From assembly GCA_016191335.1 (NCBI GenBank), contig JACPOW010000014.1, positions 1 to 42,872 of the forward strand: a stretch of 42,872 nt of DNA, in the 5' to 3' direction. The notes under the pieces were generated by a model. It saw only the letters and a program-made list of their open reading frames with translations. It did not search any database and was not told the DNA's origin. The DNA is from Elusimicrobiota bacterium. GTDB lineage: Bacteria; Elusimicrobiota; Elusimicrobia; UBA1565; UBA9628. Positions 8,012 through 16,523 of the stretch are shown piece after piece; the first letter of the stretch is position 1, and each line of letters opens with the position of its first letter. A program made the position numbers and the translations under genes.

Positions 8012-9273
8012 CTCTTGTCCTCGGCCAGGGCGAGGGCTGCCCCGAGAAGCACGTTCACGCCGTCCTGGCACTGCTTCAGCGTCGAGAATTCGCGGGGATT
8101 GTGGCTGATCCCGTCGTACTCCCCGGGCACGAAGACCATGGCCGTCTTGCAGACCCGGCTCCACTCCTGGGCGTCGTGGCCGGCGCCCGACAGGATGGGC
8201 TCGTGCGACAGGCCCAGGCGGTCGGCCTGGGCGGCGATGAGGGCCTGCACCGACGCGTCGAAAGGGACGTGCGGGGTCTTGGCCGTGCGGCGGCTGGTGA
8301 TGGTCACCCCGTCACGCTTCGCGATTTTCTTACATATCGCGGCGAAGTCCTTCTCCGCCTTCTTCATCAGCGCGTCGGAGGGGTTGCGCAGGTCCACGGA
8401 GCAGATCACCCGGCCCGGGACCACGTTGACCATGCCCGGGAGGGGGCGGATGGCGCCCATCGCCGCGCGCATCTCTTTCCCATACCGGCCGGAGCGGGTC
8501 ATCTCGCGCAAAGCGACGTTGAGGCGCGCGGCGCTCAGGCCCGCGTCGCGGCGGAAGCTCATCGGCGTCGTGCCCGCGTGGGCGGACTTGCCGATGATGG
8601 TCAGCTCCTGCCAGGAGATGGCCTGCACGCCCATGACCACGCCGCAGTCGAGCCCCTTGTGGCGCAGGATCGGTCCCTGCTCGATGTGGCACTCGAGATA
8701 GGCGTGAGGCTTGAGCTTGCCGACCGGCTCTTTGCCGAGGAAGCCGATCTTCTGGAGCTCGCCCTTCACCGTCAGGCCGTCGCGGTCCTTCAGGGCGTAA
8801 GCGGTCTCGAGCGGGAGGCGGCGGGTCGCCACGGCGCTGCCCAGCATGTCGGTGCCGAAGCGGCAGCCTTCCTCGTCGGTGAAGAAGCCGACGATGAGGG
8901 GGCGGCGGGTGACCGCCTTGGCGTCGTTGAGAGTCCGCACGACCTCGAGCGCGCCGAGCACGCCCAGGCACCCGTCGAAGCGGCCGGCGGTGGGCACCGA
9001 GTCGATGTGGGAGCCGAGCATCACCGGAGCGAGATGGTCCTCGAGGCCGCGGCGGCGGCCGTACACGTTGCCGATCCGGTCGATCGTCACGTGCAGCCCG
9101 GCCTGCCGGAACCATTTCACGACGAGGCGGCGGCCCTCGCCGTCGGCGGCGGTCAGGGCGAGGCGGTTCACGCCGATGATGCCGGTCCGTTCGTCCTTGT
9201 AGGCCCCGATCTTCCCGAGTTCCGCCAGCGAGGCGTAAAGTCGCTTGCCGTCGATGCTTAAAGCCTTCGCCAT
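8008..9273 (-). CDS. AllC/HyuC-type amidohydrolase (N-carbamoyl amino acid or allantoate/ureidoglycine family)
   Basis: The 421-aa protein is a binuclear metal hydrolase of the M20-related AllC/HyuC/beta-alanine synthase family. Metal and active-site motifs are visible in order: GSHIDSVPTAGRFDG, TDEEGCRFG, HIEQGPIL, the dimerisation-domain segment GKSAHAGTTPMSFRRDA, and GAGHDAQ. GISHNPREF near the C-terminus supplies the last metal His. Length is normal for the family. Members remove a carbamoyl or ureido group as ammonia and CO2. Having this enzyme and an unrelated beta-ureidopropionase-like nitrilase back to back suggests two successive decarbamoylations or two substrates. Its first 16 bases overlap the end of ssnA. 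Confidence 0.88.
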   Translation of the reverse strand: MAKALSIDGKRLYASLAELGKIGAYKDERTGIIGVNRLALTAADGEGRRLVVKWFRQAGLHVTIDRIGNVYGRRRGLEDHLAPVMLGSHIDSVPTAGRFDGCLGVLGALEVVRTLNDAKAVTRRPLIVGFFTDEEGCRFGTDMLGSAVATRRLPLETAYALKDRDGLTVKGELQKIGFLGKEPVGKLKPHAYLECHIEQGPILRHKGLDCGVVMGVQAISWQELTIIGKSAHAGTTPMSFRRDAGLSAARLNVALREMTRSGRYGKEMRAAMGAIRPLPGMVNVVPGRVICSVDLRNPSDALMKKAEKDFAAICKKIAKRDGVTITSRRTAKTPHVPFDASVQALIAAQADRLGLSHEPILSGAGHDAQEWSRVCKTAMVFVPGEYDGISHNPREFSTLKQCQDGVNVLLGAALALAEDKR

Positions 9274-10511
9274 AACCTCTCCGCCTGCTTGAGGGTGAAT
9301 TGCCTGACCTTGTCTTCGTCCACCGTCGTCATCCGTCCGCGCCGGACGATCATCCTGCCCTGGCTGATGACGCTGTCGACATGTTTGGAGGTGACCCCGT
9401 AGAGGAAATGACCCGCAAGGTTCCCCGCCGTGATATTCGTTGCCGGTCGATAGTCGAGCACCACTAGATTGTTTTCGCCGTCGCCGGTGAATTTATTTTC
9501 GGAGAGGTAGTCGTGCGCGCGCCGCAGGCGCCGGTACGCCGCGAGCGGCGCCATCCCGCCCCGGCCCTGGGCGGCGAGATACGCCGCGCGCGTCGAGGCG
9601 AGCATGTCGCCATGCATTCCGTCGGTGCCTAGAAGAAGCCTGTCGCCGAGGCCTTTCGGGTCGAAGGAACCGACGGCGTTGTTCTGATTGCTCTCTTCGT
9701 TCTGGACGAACCACGAACGGCTTGAACGGAAGAGGGCTCGCTCCTGGGCGCTGAGATGAAGGCCATGGACGAGAAGCGTTTTTGGGGATTCGAGGACGCC
9801 TGTACGAGCTAAACGTTGCACAACTCGCATCCCATGCTTTTTGACGCAGTCCTTCTGGTCATCGACGGCTTCGGCCACATGGATGTGGATGCCTGAATTA
9901 TGCCCGACCGCCATCGCGATGGCGCGGTAGAGCAGGTCGTCGCCGACGGTGAAGGACGCGTGGAGGCCGACGAGGCCTTGGCGCTTGCGCAGGTACCGGT
10001 CCGTTTCCTCCAAACCCGCCTCGCGCTTGGCCTTGCCGTCGCGGTCGGAGAGCTCGACGCACAGGAGATGCCCGAGGCCGACCTCGTCGAGCGCGTCGGC
10101 GATGACGTCGAGGCTTCCTTTGACGGCGTTCGGAGACGAGTGATGATCGATGATGAAGGTCGTCCCCGCCTTCGCCGCGGCGATGCCGCCGGCCAAGGCG
10201 CAGGCGCGAATCATGTCCCTGTCGAGATTCTTGTCGAGGTTCCACCAGACGAGCTTGAGCATGTCCGGGAAATCCTTCGGCGCGCGCTTCGGCCCGGGCA
10301 TGCCGCAGGCCAGCGCGGAATACAGGTGATGATGCGCGACGACGAACGACTTGGTGACGAGACGGCCGGAGCAGTCGACGGCCCTCGCGCCGCGGGGGAT
10401 CCTCGGGATGAAGCGGACCTTCCCGGCGGGCCCGGGCGCCACCTCCAGATGGCCGCGGCGGACCTTCAGGGTGCGCCAATCCACGAACGACGCGTCCCGG
10501 AGGTAGAGCAT
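9258..10511 (-). CDS. ssnA: SsnA-like amidohydrolase
   Basis: The 417-aa protein belongs to the metal-dependent amidohydrolase superfamily. Its metal ligands are seen in VVAHHHLYSALACGM (about residue 60), HIHVAEAVDD (about 225), LLVHGLHL and LLGTDGMHGDM. The H-x-H-LYSALA.G context is typical of SsnA, which sits in anaerobic purine degradation clusters with XdhD and YgfK and probably deaminates or opens a purine-derived ring. ATG 10511 shares one base with the xdhD stop (TGATG), so the two are translationally coupled. Upstream sequence in this frame is a shadow of xdhD and is excluded. Confidence 0.87.
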   Translation of the reverse strand: MLYLRDASFVDWRTLKVRRGHLEVAPGPAGKVRFIPRIPRGARAVDCSGRLVTKSFVVAHHHLYSALACGMPGPKRAPKDFPDMLKLVWWNLDKNLDRDMIRACALAGGIAAAKAGTTFIIDHHSSPNAVKGSLDVIADALDEVGLGHLLCVELSDRDGKAKREAGLEETDRYLRKRQGLVGLHASFTVGDDLLYRAIAMAVGHNSGIHIHVAEAVDDQKDCVKKHGMRVVQRLARTGVLESPKTLLVHGLHLSAQERALFRSSRSWFVQNEESNQNNAVGSFDPKGLGDRLLLGTDGMHGDMLASTRAAYLAAQGRGGMAPLAAYRRLRRAHDYLSENKFTGDGENNLVVLDYRPATNITAGNLAGHFLYGVTSKHVDSVISQGRMIVRRGRMTTVDEDKVRQFTLKQAERLWRRL

Positions 10512-13063
10512 CAGCTCTTCATGGGCAAGGTGCGCCGGCGCTTGCCGTCGAACGCCCAGAACGCGTTGGCCACCGCGCCCGCGGTGGGGACGAGGCCGAT
10601 CTCGCCCACGCCCTTGGCGCCGTAGGGGCCGATGGGGTCGGGGACCTCGACGCCGATGACGGTGAGCTTGGGCGTCTCCTTGGCGCGCAGGACGCCGCAG
10701 TCCCGGAGCTTGGTGGACTTGGGGCGCCCGTTCTCCATGACCAGCTCCTCGCTGATCGCGTAGCCGAGGCCCATGTGCAGCGACCCCTCGATCTGGCCCT
10801 CGAACAAGGTCGGGTTCATGATCTTGCCCGCGTCGTGGGCGGCGATGAGCTCGATCACCTTGCCGTCGTCGCCGACGATGGCGACCTGGGTGGCGTAGCT
10901 GTAGGAGTAATGCGTGCACACCGGCTTGCCGTGGGTGTCGTAGCCGGGCTTGTTGGTCCAATCGCAGATCCACTTGCCGCGGTAGCGGCGGCCGGCGAGG
11001 GCGGCGAGGCCCTCGCGCTTGAGGTCGCTCTTGAAGGGCTTGCAGGCGTCGATCAGCGCGTTTCCGACGAGGCTCGTCGCGCGCGAGGCCGTGGTCATGC
11101 CCGCGGGCGCGTTGTCGCTGGTGCGCGTGCGCACCGTCAGGACCTCGGGCTTGAGCCCCGTCTCGGAGCAGACGACCTGGACGGCGATGGTGTCCACGCC
11201 CTGGCCCATCTCGGTCCAGCCGTGGTGGATATCCACGCGGTCGGCGGATCTGACGACTATCTCGACCTCGGAGAAATCGGGCATCCCGTTGCCGATGCCG
11301 GTGTTCTTGATGCCGCAGCCGATGCCCGCGTATTTCGCGGCCTTGAAGCGGTCCTTCACGGCCTCGAGCGTGGCGCGCACGCCGACGCCGCCGGTCAGGA
11401 TCTGTCCCGTCGAGGTGGTGAGGCCGTCCACCAAGGCGTTGTCCCAGCGGAACTGCCAGCGGTCGAAGCCGCCTTTTTCGCACAGCTCGTCGACGGCGCA
11501 CTCCATGGCGAAGGTCGCCTGATTGGCGCCGAAGCCGCGCATCGCGCCGCAGGGGACGTTGTTGGTGTACACCGCGGTGGCCTCGACGTCGACGTTCGGC
11601 ACGCAGTAGCCGCCGGTCGAATGTCCGGCCGCGCGCTCGAGGACCTTCATGCCCACCGACGCGTAGGCGCCGGAGTCGCCGTAGATCCGGGCGTACAGCG
11701 CTTTGAGCTTCCCGTCCTTGCCGCAGCCGAGCTTGTATTCCATCCGCAGGGGATGGCGCTTGGAGTGCATCAAGATGGATTCTTCCCGGGTGATCTCGAG
11801 CTTGACGGGCTTGCCGAGGAGATGCGCCGCCAAAGCCGCCTGGCTCTGGGCGAGCATGTCTTCCTTCCCGCCGAAGCCGCCCCCGTTCGGCACCAGCACG
11901 ACATCCACTTTCGTTTCTTCGACGTTGAGCATCGCCGCGAGCTGCTTGCGGTCCTCGTAGATGCCCTGGCTTTGGGTGTAAACGATGATGCGTCCGTCCT
12001 CGGGCAAGGCCAAGGCGGCCTCGGGCTCCATGTAGGCGTGCTCGATCCACTGCGTCTGATAGACGGCCTCGTGGATGAAATCGCACTCGGCCAGGGCCTT
12101 GGCCGCGTCGCCCTTCTTGGCCTTGGACACGCTCAGCACGTTGCCCTTGGGCATGAGCTTGGGCGCGTCCGGCGCGAGGGCCGAGGGGACGTCGATGATC
12201 GGCGTCAGGACCTCGTAATCGACCTTCACGGCCTTCGCGGCCGCCTGGGCCTGCGCGCGCGTCCCGGCCACGACGAGGGCGAGCACGTCGCCGACATAGC
12301 CGGTGATCTCTCCGGCGGCGACCATCACGGGCCAATCCTGTATGATCGAGCCCTGCAAACGGCGTCCGGGTATGTCGGCGGCGAAGAAGATCTTCACGAC
12401 GCCCGGCATGGCCGAAGCGGCGGAGGCGTCGATCTTGAGGACCTTCGCGCGCGGGTGGTCGGACAGGCGCATGGCGGCGTGGAGCATGCCGGGCACCTTC
12501 ATATCGGCCACATAGGGCCGCCGTCCCAGCACCGCGTCCTTGATGTCGTACTTCGGCAGCCGCGTTCCCACTCCGCCCGCGCCGGCGGGCGCCGTCGAGG
12601 GCTTGCCCGTGCGAAGGACCTTGGCGGCGTCTTGGATCGAGGCCACGATCTTCTTATAACCCGTGCATCGGCAAAGATGTTGATTGAGTCCCCGCTCGAT
12701 CACGTCGTGCGTGGGCTCCGGCGTTTTCTTCACCAGGTTCCAGGCCCGCATCACGATTCCGGGGATGCAGAACCCGCACTGGGCCCCGCCGTTGTGGGCG
12801 AAGGCGTCCGCGAACGCGTCCTGGGCGGGCTTGCCCATGCCCTCGGTGGTGACGACCTCCTTTCCTTCGACCTGCTTCATCGAGGTCACGCAGGACAGCA
12901 CGGCCTTGCCGCCGAGCTCGACGGTGCAGCAGCCGCACGCGGCCTGGGGGGAGCAGCCGTCCTTGGCGGAGATGATCCCTTCCTCGTCACGCAGCCAGCG
13001 CAGGAGGGAGGCCTCCGGCGCGCCTTTGAACTCCTTCTCGACGCCGTTGAGCTTGAACTTCAT
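10511..13063 (-). CDS. xdhD: XdhD-type molybdenum hydroxylase with fused 2Fe-2S domain
   Basis: The 850-aa protein has an N-terminal plant-type 2Fe-2S domain (Cys 37, 43, 46 in GCSPQAACGCCTV and a later LSC). A helical 2Fe-2S domain follows (QCGFCIPG and CRCTGY), and then the xanthine-dehydrogenase-type molybdopterin domain (GGGFGGKED, MRGFGANQ, GPYGAKGVGEIGL). There is no FAD domain, so electrons must leave through another protein, possibly YgfK or ferredoxin. E. coli XdhD has lost the N-terminal cluster cysteines; they are intact here. The likely job is hydroxylation or reductive dehydroxylation of purines such as hypoxanthine, xanthine or urate. The start overlaps the upstream stop by one base. 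Confidence 0.9.
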   Translation of the reverse strand: MKFKLNGVEKEFKGAPEASLLRWLRDEEGIISAKDGCSPQAACGCCTVELGGKAVLSCVTSMKQVEGKEVVTTEGMGKPAQDAFADAFAHNGGAQCGFCIPGIVMRAWNLVKKTPEPTHDVIERGLNQHLCRCTGYKKIVASIQDAAKVLRTGKPSTAPAGAGGVGTRLPKYDIKDAVLGRRPYVADMKVPGMLHAAMRLSDHPRAKVLKIDASAASAMPGVVKIFFAADIPGRRLQGSIIQDWPVMVAAGEITGYVGDVLALVVAGTRAQAQAAAKAVKVDYEVLTPIIDVPSALAPDAPKLMPKGNVLSVSKAKKGDAAKALAECDFIHEAVYQTQWIEHAYMEPEAALALPEDGRIIVYTQSQGIYEDRKQLAAMLNVEETKVDVVLVPNGGGFGGKEDMLAQSQAALAAHLLGKPVKLEITREESILMHSKRHPLRMEYKLGCGKDGKLKALYARIYGDSGAYASVGMKVLERAAGHSTGGYCVPNVDVEATAVYTNNVPCGAMRGFGANQATFAMECAVDELCEKGGFDRWQFRWDNALVDGLTTSTGQILTGGVGVRATLEAVKDRFKAAKYAGIGCGIKNTGIGNGMPDFSEVEIVVRSADRVDIHHGWTEMGQGVDTIAVQVVCSETGLKPEVLTVRTRTSDNAPAGMTTASRATSLVGNALIDACKPFKSDLKREGLAALAGRRYRGKWICDWTNKPGYDTHGKPVCTHYSYSYATQVAIVGDDGKVIELIAAHDAGKIMNPTLFEGQIEGSLHMGLGYAISEELVMENGRPKSTKLRDCGVLRAKETPKLTVIGVEVPDPIGPYGAKGVGEIGLVPTAGAVANAFWAFDGKRRRTLPMKS

Positions 13064-14505
13064 CAGTTGAGGCCCGTCCTCGCGTTGAACTCGCCGATGA
13101 GCTTGTCCCATTCCTTCGCGCTGGCGAAGGTCTCGGTCCAGAACTCGGGGTCCCACAGGCGGCGCAGCTCGTCGGAGGTGCGGCCCTGCTGCTCGACCCA
13201 GGTGAAGTACTTGAGGTTGTGCAGCGCCTTGCGGTCGCGGTAGTTGAGCTCGCGCAGGTTGTCCGTGTTCGCGCCGCGCATGCGGCGGTCCATGTCCATG
13301 GCCGCCTGGACCGGCGTGTACTTGCCGTGCGCCTGCTCGAGCTCGACGAGGCGGGAGCCGTACAGGTCGACCGAGTCGGTGAAGATGGTGAACACGACGT
13401 CGTCCTTGTCGAGCTCGTAGTACTTGGCGAGCTTGACGGCGGAGAGCATGTTGGAGATGCCGGAGATGCCGAGCAGGCCCAGCTGTTCGACGGCGGCCTT
13501 CTCCACGCCCTCGGCGAGCAGGTGCTTGCGGCCCGCGGGGTCGTTGAACAGGCGCAGCAGGCGCATGCAGTCCTCGTCGTCGATGGCGACGACCATGTCG
13601 GTGTTGCGCACGTTGTGCACCCAGGGGATGTGCTTGTCGCCGATGCCCTCGATGCGGTGCTCGCCGAAGCCGTTCATGAACAAGGTCGGGCACTGCTGGG
13701 CCTCGGAGGCGGCCACGCGCACCGCCGGGTACTTCACCCGCAGGTAGTCGCCGGCGGCGATGGTGCCGGCCGAGCCGGTGGCGGAGACGTAGCCCGCGAG
13801 GCGGCCGTTCTTGCCCTTCACCTTCTCGAAGACCTCCTCGATCGCGCCGCCGGTCACGTGATAGTGCCAGGTCGGGTTGCCGAACTCCTCGAACTGGTTG
13901 AAGATCACGCAGTCCTTGCGCGTCTTCTTGATCTCCCAGCATTTATCGTAAATTTCTTTGACGTTGGATTCCGTTCCGGGAGTCGCGATGACCTCGGCCC
14001 CGATGGACTTCAGCCACGCGAACCGTTCCTTGCTCATGCCCTCGGGCAGGATGGCGACGGCCGTGCAGCCCAAAAGCGCGCTGTCGAACGCCCCGCCGCG
14101 GCAGTAGTTGCCCGTCGAGGGCCAGACGGCCTTCTGCGAGGTGGGGTCGAACTCGCCCGTCACGAGGCGGGGGGCGAGGCAGGAGAAGGCCGCGCCGACC
14201 TTATGGGCGCCGGTGGGGAAGTGCTTGCCGACGAGTCCGATGACGCGGGCGTCGATGCCGGTGATGGACTTCGGAATCTCCAGGTAGTTCACGCCCCCGA
14301 AGAGGCCGGTCTTGGCGTCGTTCTTCCAGGTGATGCGGAAAAGGTTGGCCGGGTCGAGGTCGTTCATGCCGACCTTCTTGAGCCGGGCGTGGGCCGAGGC
14401 GGGGGCCTTGCTCGGGTCCTTCATCTGCGCGAAGGTCGGGATCACGACGCCGCGCTCCTTGCAGAGCTTGGCCGTCTTCTTGAGGACCGCTTCGTTGATC
14501 TTCAT
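13063..14505 (-). CDS. PLP-dependent fold-type II lyase of the cysteine synthase/tryptophan synthase beta superfamily
   Basis: The 480-aa protein carries a PLP-lysine motif (PTGAHKVGAAF, about residue 102) and a phosphate or substrate loop (PSTGNYCRGGAF). It also has a glycine-rich cofactor loop (SATGSAGTIAAGDYL). It is longer than cysteine synthase and clearly not E. coli YgeX (diaminopropionate ammonia-lyase), although it occupies the place YgeX has in the E. coli ygfK/ssnA/xdhD cluster. A role as beta-elimination lyase on the amino acid left after purine ring opening is inference. ATG 14505 has AGGAG at five-base spacing; the longer frame upstream is a shadow of the next gene. Confidence 0.82.
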   Translation of the reverse strand: MKINEAVLKKTAKLCKERGVVIPTFAQMKDPSKAPASAHARLKKVGMNDLDPANLFRITWKNDAKTGLFGGVNYLEIPKSITGIDARVIGLVGKHFPTGAHKVGAAFSCLAPRLVTGEFDPTSQKAVWPSTGNYCRGGAFDSALLGCTAVAILPEGMSKERFAWLKSIGAEVIATPGTESNVKEIYDKCWEIKKTRKDCVIFNQFEEFGNPTWHYHVTGGAIEEVFEKVKGKNGRLAGYVSATGSAGTIAAGDYLRVKYPAVRVAASEAQQCPTLFMNGFGEHRIEGIGDKHIPWVHNVRNTDMVVAIDDEDCMRLLRLFNDPAGRKHLLAEGVEKAAVEQLGLLGISGISNMLSAVKLAKYYELDKDDVVFTIFTDSVDLYGSRLVELEQAHGKYTPVQAAMDMDRRMRGANTDNLRELNYRDRKALHNLKYFTWVEQQGRTSDELRRLWDPEFWTETFASAKEWDKLIGEFNARTGLN

Positions 14506-14516
14506 GAATCTCCTGT

Positions 14517-15755
14517 TTACGAAATCTTCTCTCGCGCCGCCACGCGCCGGACCGTGGCCATGCTGGTCCCGACCTCGTGGGGCCGTCCCGACACCTTCAT
14601 CGCGCTGGCGACGTCCTTCAAGCCGCTGCCCGTGACGACGATGACGACCGAATCGTCCTCCCGCACGGTCCCGGCGGCGGCGCACCGGGCCAGGCCGGCG
14701 TAGGCGGCGGCTCCGGCGGGCTCGGCGAAGACGGAGGCTCCGCGCGCGAGCGCGGGGATGGCGGACAGGATCTCGCGGTCGGAGATCGTCACGGCGAAGC
14801 CCTTCGATTCCTTCAGGGCGTTGACGGCCGCGGCGCCGTCGCGGGGAAGGCTCACCGAGATGCTGTCAGCAACGGTCCTGCCATCCACCGGGCGGATGGG
14901 CCCGCCGTTCTTCCAGGCGTTCGCGATCGCCGCGCTGCCCTCGGCCTGGACGGCGACCATCCTCGGGAGCTTGTCGATGAGGCCGAGCGCGTGGAAATCG
15001 GTGAAGCCCTTCCACAGGCCGCTGAGGATGTTCCCGTCCCCGACCGACACGAACATGAAGTCGGGGACCTTCCAGTTCAGCTGCTCGCAGATCTCGAAGG
15101 CGCAGGTCTTCTTGCCTTCGCGCGTGAAGGGGTTGTAGCCGGTGTTGCGGTTGTACCAGCCGAACTCGTCGCAGGCCTCGCGGCACAGGTCGAAGGCCTG
15201 GTCGTAGGTCCCGTCCACGCTGAGGACGGTCGCGCCGTAAACGAGGAGCTGGGCCACCTTGGCGGGGGGCGCGGTCCGGGGGACGAAGATGACCGGCTTG
15301 GTCTCGCGCTGGGCCATCATGCAGGCCAGGGACGCGGCGGCGTTGCCCGTCGAGGCCCCGGCGACCGTCTTCTCTCCGGTCTCGAAGGCCCGGGCCGCGA
15401 CGACGGCGCTCGCCCGGTCCTTGAAGGAGGCCGACGGGTTGCGGCCGTCGTCCTTCAGGTGCAGGCCCTTGAGGCCGAGCCCCGCGCCGAGCTTCTTGGC
15501 GTGATACAAAGGCGTCCAGCCGGCCGCGACGGGGGGGATCCCCGCGCGGCCCGACACGGGCAGCAGGTCGAGGTAGCGCCAAAGGCTCCGTTCCGGATCG
15601 GCCTTCAGCGACTTCCGGCTGATCCGCTTGCGCAGGGCCTTGTGATCGTAGACGACCGAGAGGTTCCCGCCGCAGCGCGGGCAGGTGTATTTCGTCTCCT
15701 GCAGGCCGGACTCCGTCGCGCAATCGACGCAGCGGAACCCCTCGATCTTCTTCAT
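14517..15755 (-). CDS. thrC: Threonine synthase family PLP enzyme
   Basis: The 412-aa protein has an N-terminal zinc ribbon (CVDC near residue 9 and CPRC near 25), as in many threonine synthases. The PLP lysine motif NPSASFKDRAS (about residue 110), the STGNAAAS loop and the terminal VVIVVTGSGLKD are also present. Threonine synthase converts O-phosphohomoserine to threonine. This copy sits inside a degradative operon directly before another fold-type II PLP enzyme, so it may act instead as a lyase on a diamino or hydroxy amino acid. The sequence alone does not separate these options. It starts 27 bases after the NrfJ-like gene and is probably on the same transcript. Confidence 0.85.
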   Translation of the reverse strand: MKKIEGFRCVDCATESGLQETKYTCPRCGGNLSVVYDHKALRKRISRKSLKADPERSLWRYLDLLPVSGRAGIPPVAAGWTPLYHAKKLGAGLGLKGLHLKDDGRNPSASFKDRASAVVAARAFETGEKTVAGASTGNAAASLACMMAQRETKPVIFVPRTAPPAKVAQLLVYGATVLSVDGTYDQAFDLCREACDEFGWYNRNTGYNPFTREGKKTCAFEICEQLNWKVPDFMFVSVGDGNILSGLWKGFTDFHALGLIDKLPRMVAVQAEGSAAIANAWKNGGPIRPVDGRTVADSISVSLPRDGAAAVNALKESKGFAVTISDREILSAIPALARGASVFAEPAGAAAYAGLARCAAAGTVREDDSVVIVVTGSGLKDVASAMKVSGRPHEVGTSMATVRRVAAREKIS

Positions 15756-15782
15756 TTCCTCTCGACGCGGGAACGGCTCGAG

Positions 15783-16493
15783 CTACTTGACGAGGACGGC
15801 GTCCTCGATGGCCACGGGGAACTTGTACATCCCGCCGAGGTCCTTGTCGAGCATGACCTTGCCGCGGACCGTGATGACCTGGTCGACCGCGGATTCGTCC
15901 TTGAGCAGCACGGTGATGTCGTCGCTGCCATCCTTCGCGTTGCCAGAGCCGTCGCGCAGGTGGGCCCAGTTGCGATCGAGTATCCCCGCGTTGTACTTGA
16001 CGACCTTCCCGCTGACGACGACTGCCTTGCCCTTGAGCTCCTTCTTCTGCGCATAGACCTCGGCGATCGTGCGGGCGTCGGGACCGGCGGCCTTCGTCAC
16101 CTTGATGGGGCCTTTGACCTCGGTGCGGGCGCCGTGAGGCGCGGCGCCGCCCATCGCGCCGCCCGTCATGCCGCCGGCGTGCGGGTCGGCGGCCGGCGCG
16201 GGGGCCTTGCCGTCGCTCAACATGCCGAAGGCGATGACGTCGAACTTGCGCTTGAGGGTCGGGCTCTCGAAATTCTTCATGTCCATCGAGTTCGTGACGG
16301 TCGCTTTGTCGCCTTTCTTGACGGCCGCCTTGGTGACCGCGGCCCATTTCTTCTCGCCGGCGGGGGTCTTGATGAGGAGATAGGTGTAGCCGCCGGAATC
16401 CATGCTCTCGACCACGGTTCCGGTCAGGTCTCCGGCCGAAGCTTTCAGTGAGAGGATCAAGGCGGTGGCGGCGAGGGTCAGGAGCAGTTTCAT
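15783..16493 (-). CDS. Periplasmic NrfJ-like OB-fold protein
   Basis: The 236-aa protein has a signal peptide (MKLLLTLAATALILSLKASA). Two OB-like beta domains follow (about 21-90, with GTVVESMDSGGYTYLLI and EKKWAAV; about 130-236, with VVVSGKVVKYNAGILDRNWAHL). They are joined by a His/Met/Gly-rich linker (DPHAGGMTGGAMGG) that could bind metal. The GDLTG start and GYTYL motif resemble NrfJ-type proteins found near nitrite-reductase and other multiheme cytochrome genes. It has its own promoter and is the first gene of the operon leading into the PLP enzymes, xdhD and ssnA. It thus sits between the cytochrome locus and the catabolic operon. Confidence 0.75.
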   Translation of the reverse strand: MKLLLTLAATALILSLKASAGDLTGTVVESMDSGGYTYLLIKTPAGEKKWAAVTKAAVKKGDKATVTNSMDMKNFESPTLKRKFDVIAFGMLSDGKAPAPAADPHAGGMTGGAMGGAAPHGARTEVKGPIKVTKAAGPDARTIAEVYAQKKELKGKAVVVSGKVVKYNAGILDRNWAHLRDGSGNAKDGSDDITVLLKDESAVDQVITVRGKVMLDKDLGGMYKFPVAIEDAVLVK

Positions 16494-16517
16494 CGTGTCC
16501 TCCGGGACTGTGGCGGC

Positions 16518-16523
16518 ATTATA
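16518..16523 (-). promoter_or_regulatory. -10 box (TATAAT) of the NrfJ-like/catabolic operon
   Basis: A perfect minus-strand TATAAT lies 24 bases before ATG 16493, with GGAGGA as ribosome binding site. It overlaps the stop codon of the outer-membrane barrel gene. No strong -35 is seen. No other convincing promoter lies between here and 7079, so it probably drives seven genes. Confidence 0.6.

Noticed and set aside
10512..12335. The long minus-strand frame that runs into ssnA from upstream
   Set aside because: Its sequence here is Arg/Gly/Ala-rich shadow of xdhD. SsnA begins at ATG 10511 with a normal amidohydrolase start.
13064..13942. N-terminal extension of xdhD
   Set aside because: This stretch is a frame shadow of the PLP enzyme. 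ATG 13063 gives the expected start of the 2Fe-2S domain and a TGATG overlap.
13063..14505. Assignment of the second PLP enzyme as YgeX (diaminopropionate ammonia-lyase)
   Set aside because: It shares the fold type and neighbourhood but not the characteristic YgeX sequence around the PLP lysine, and it is longer.
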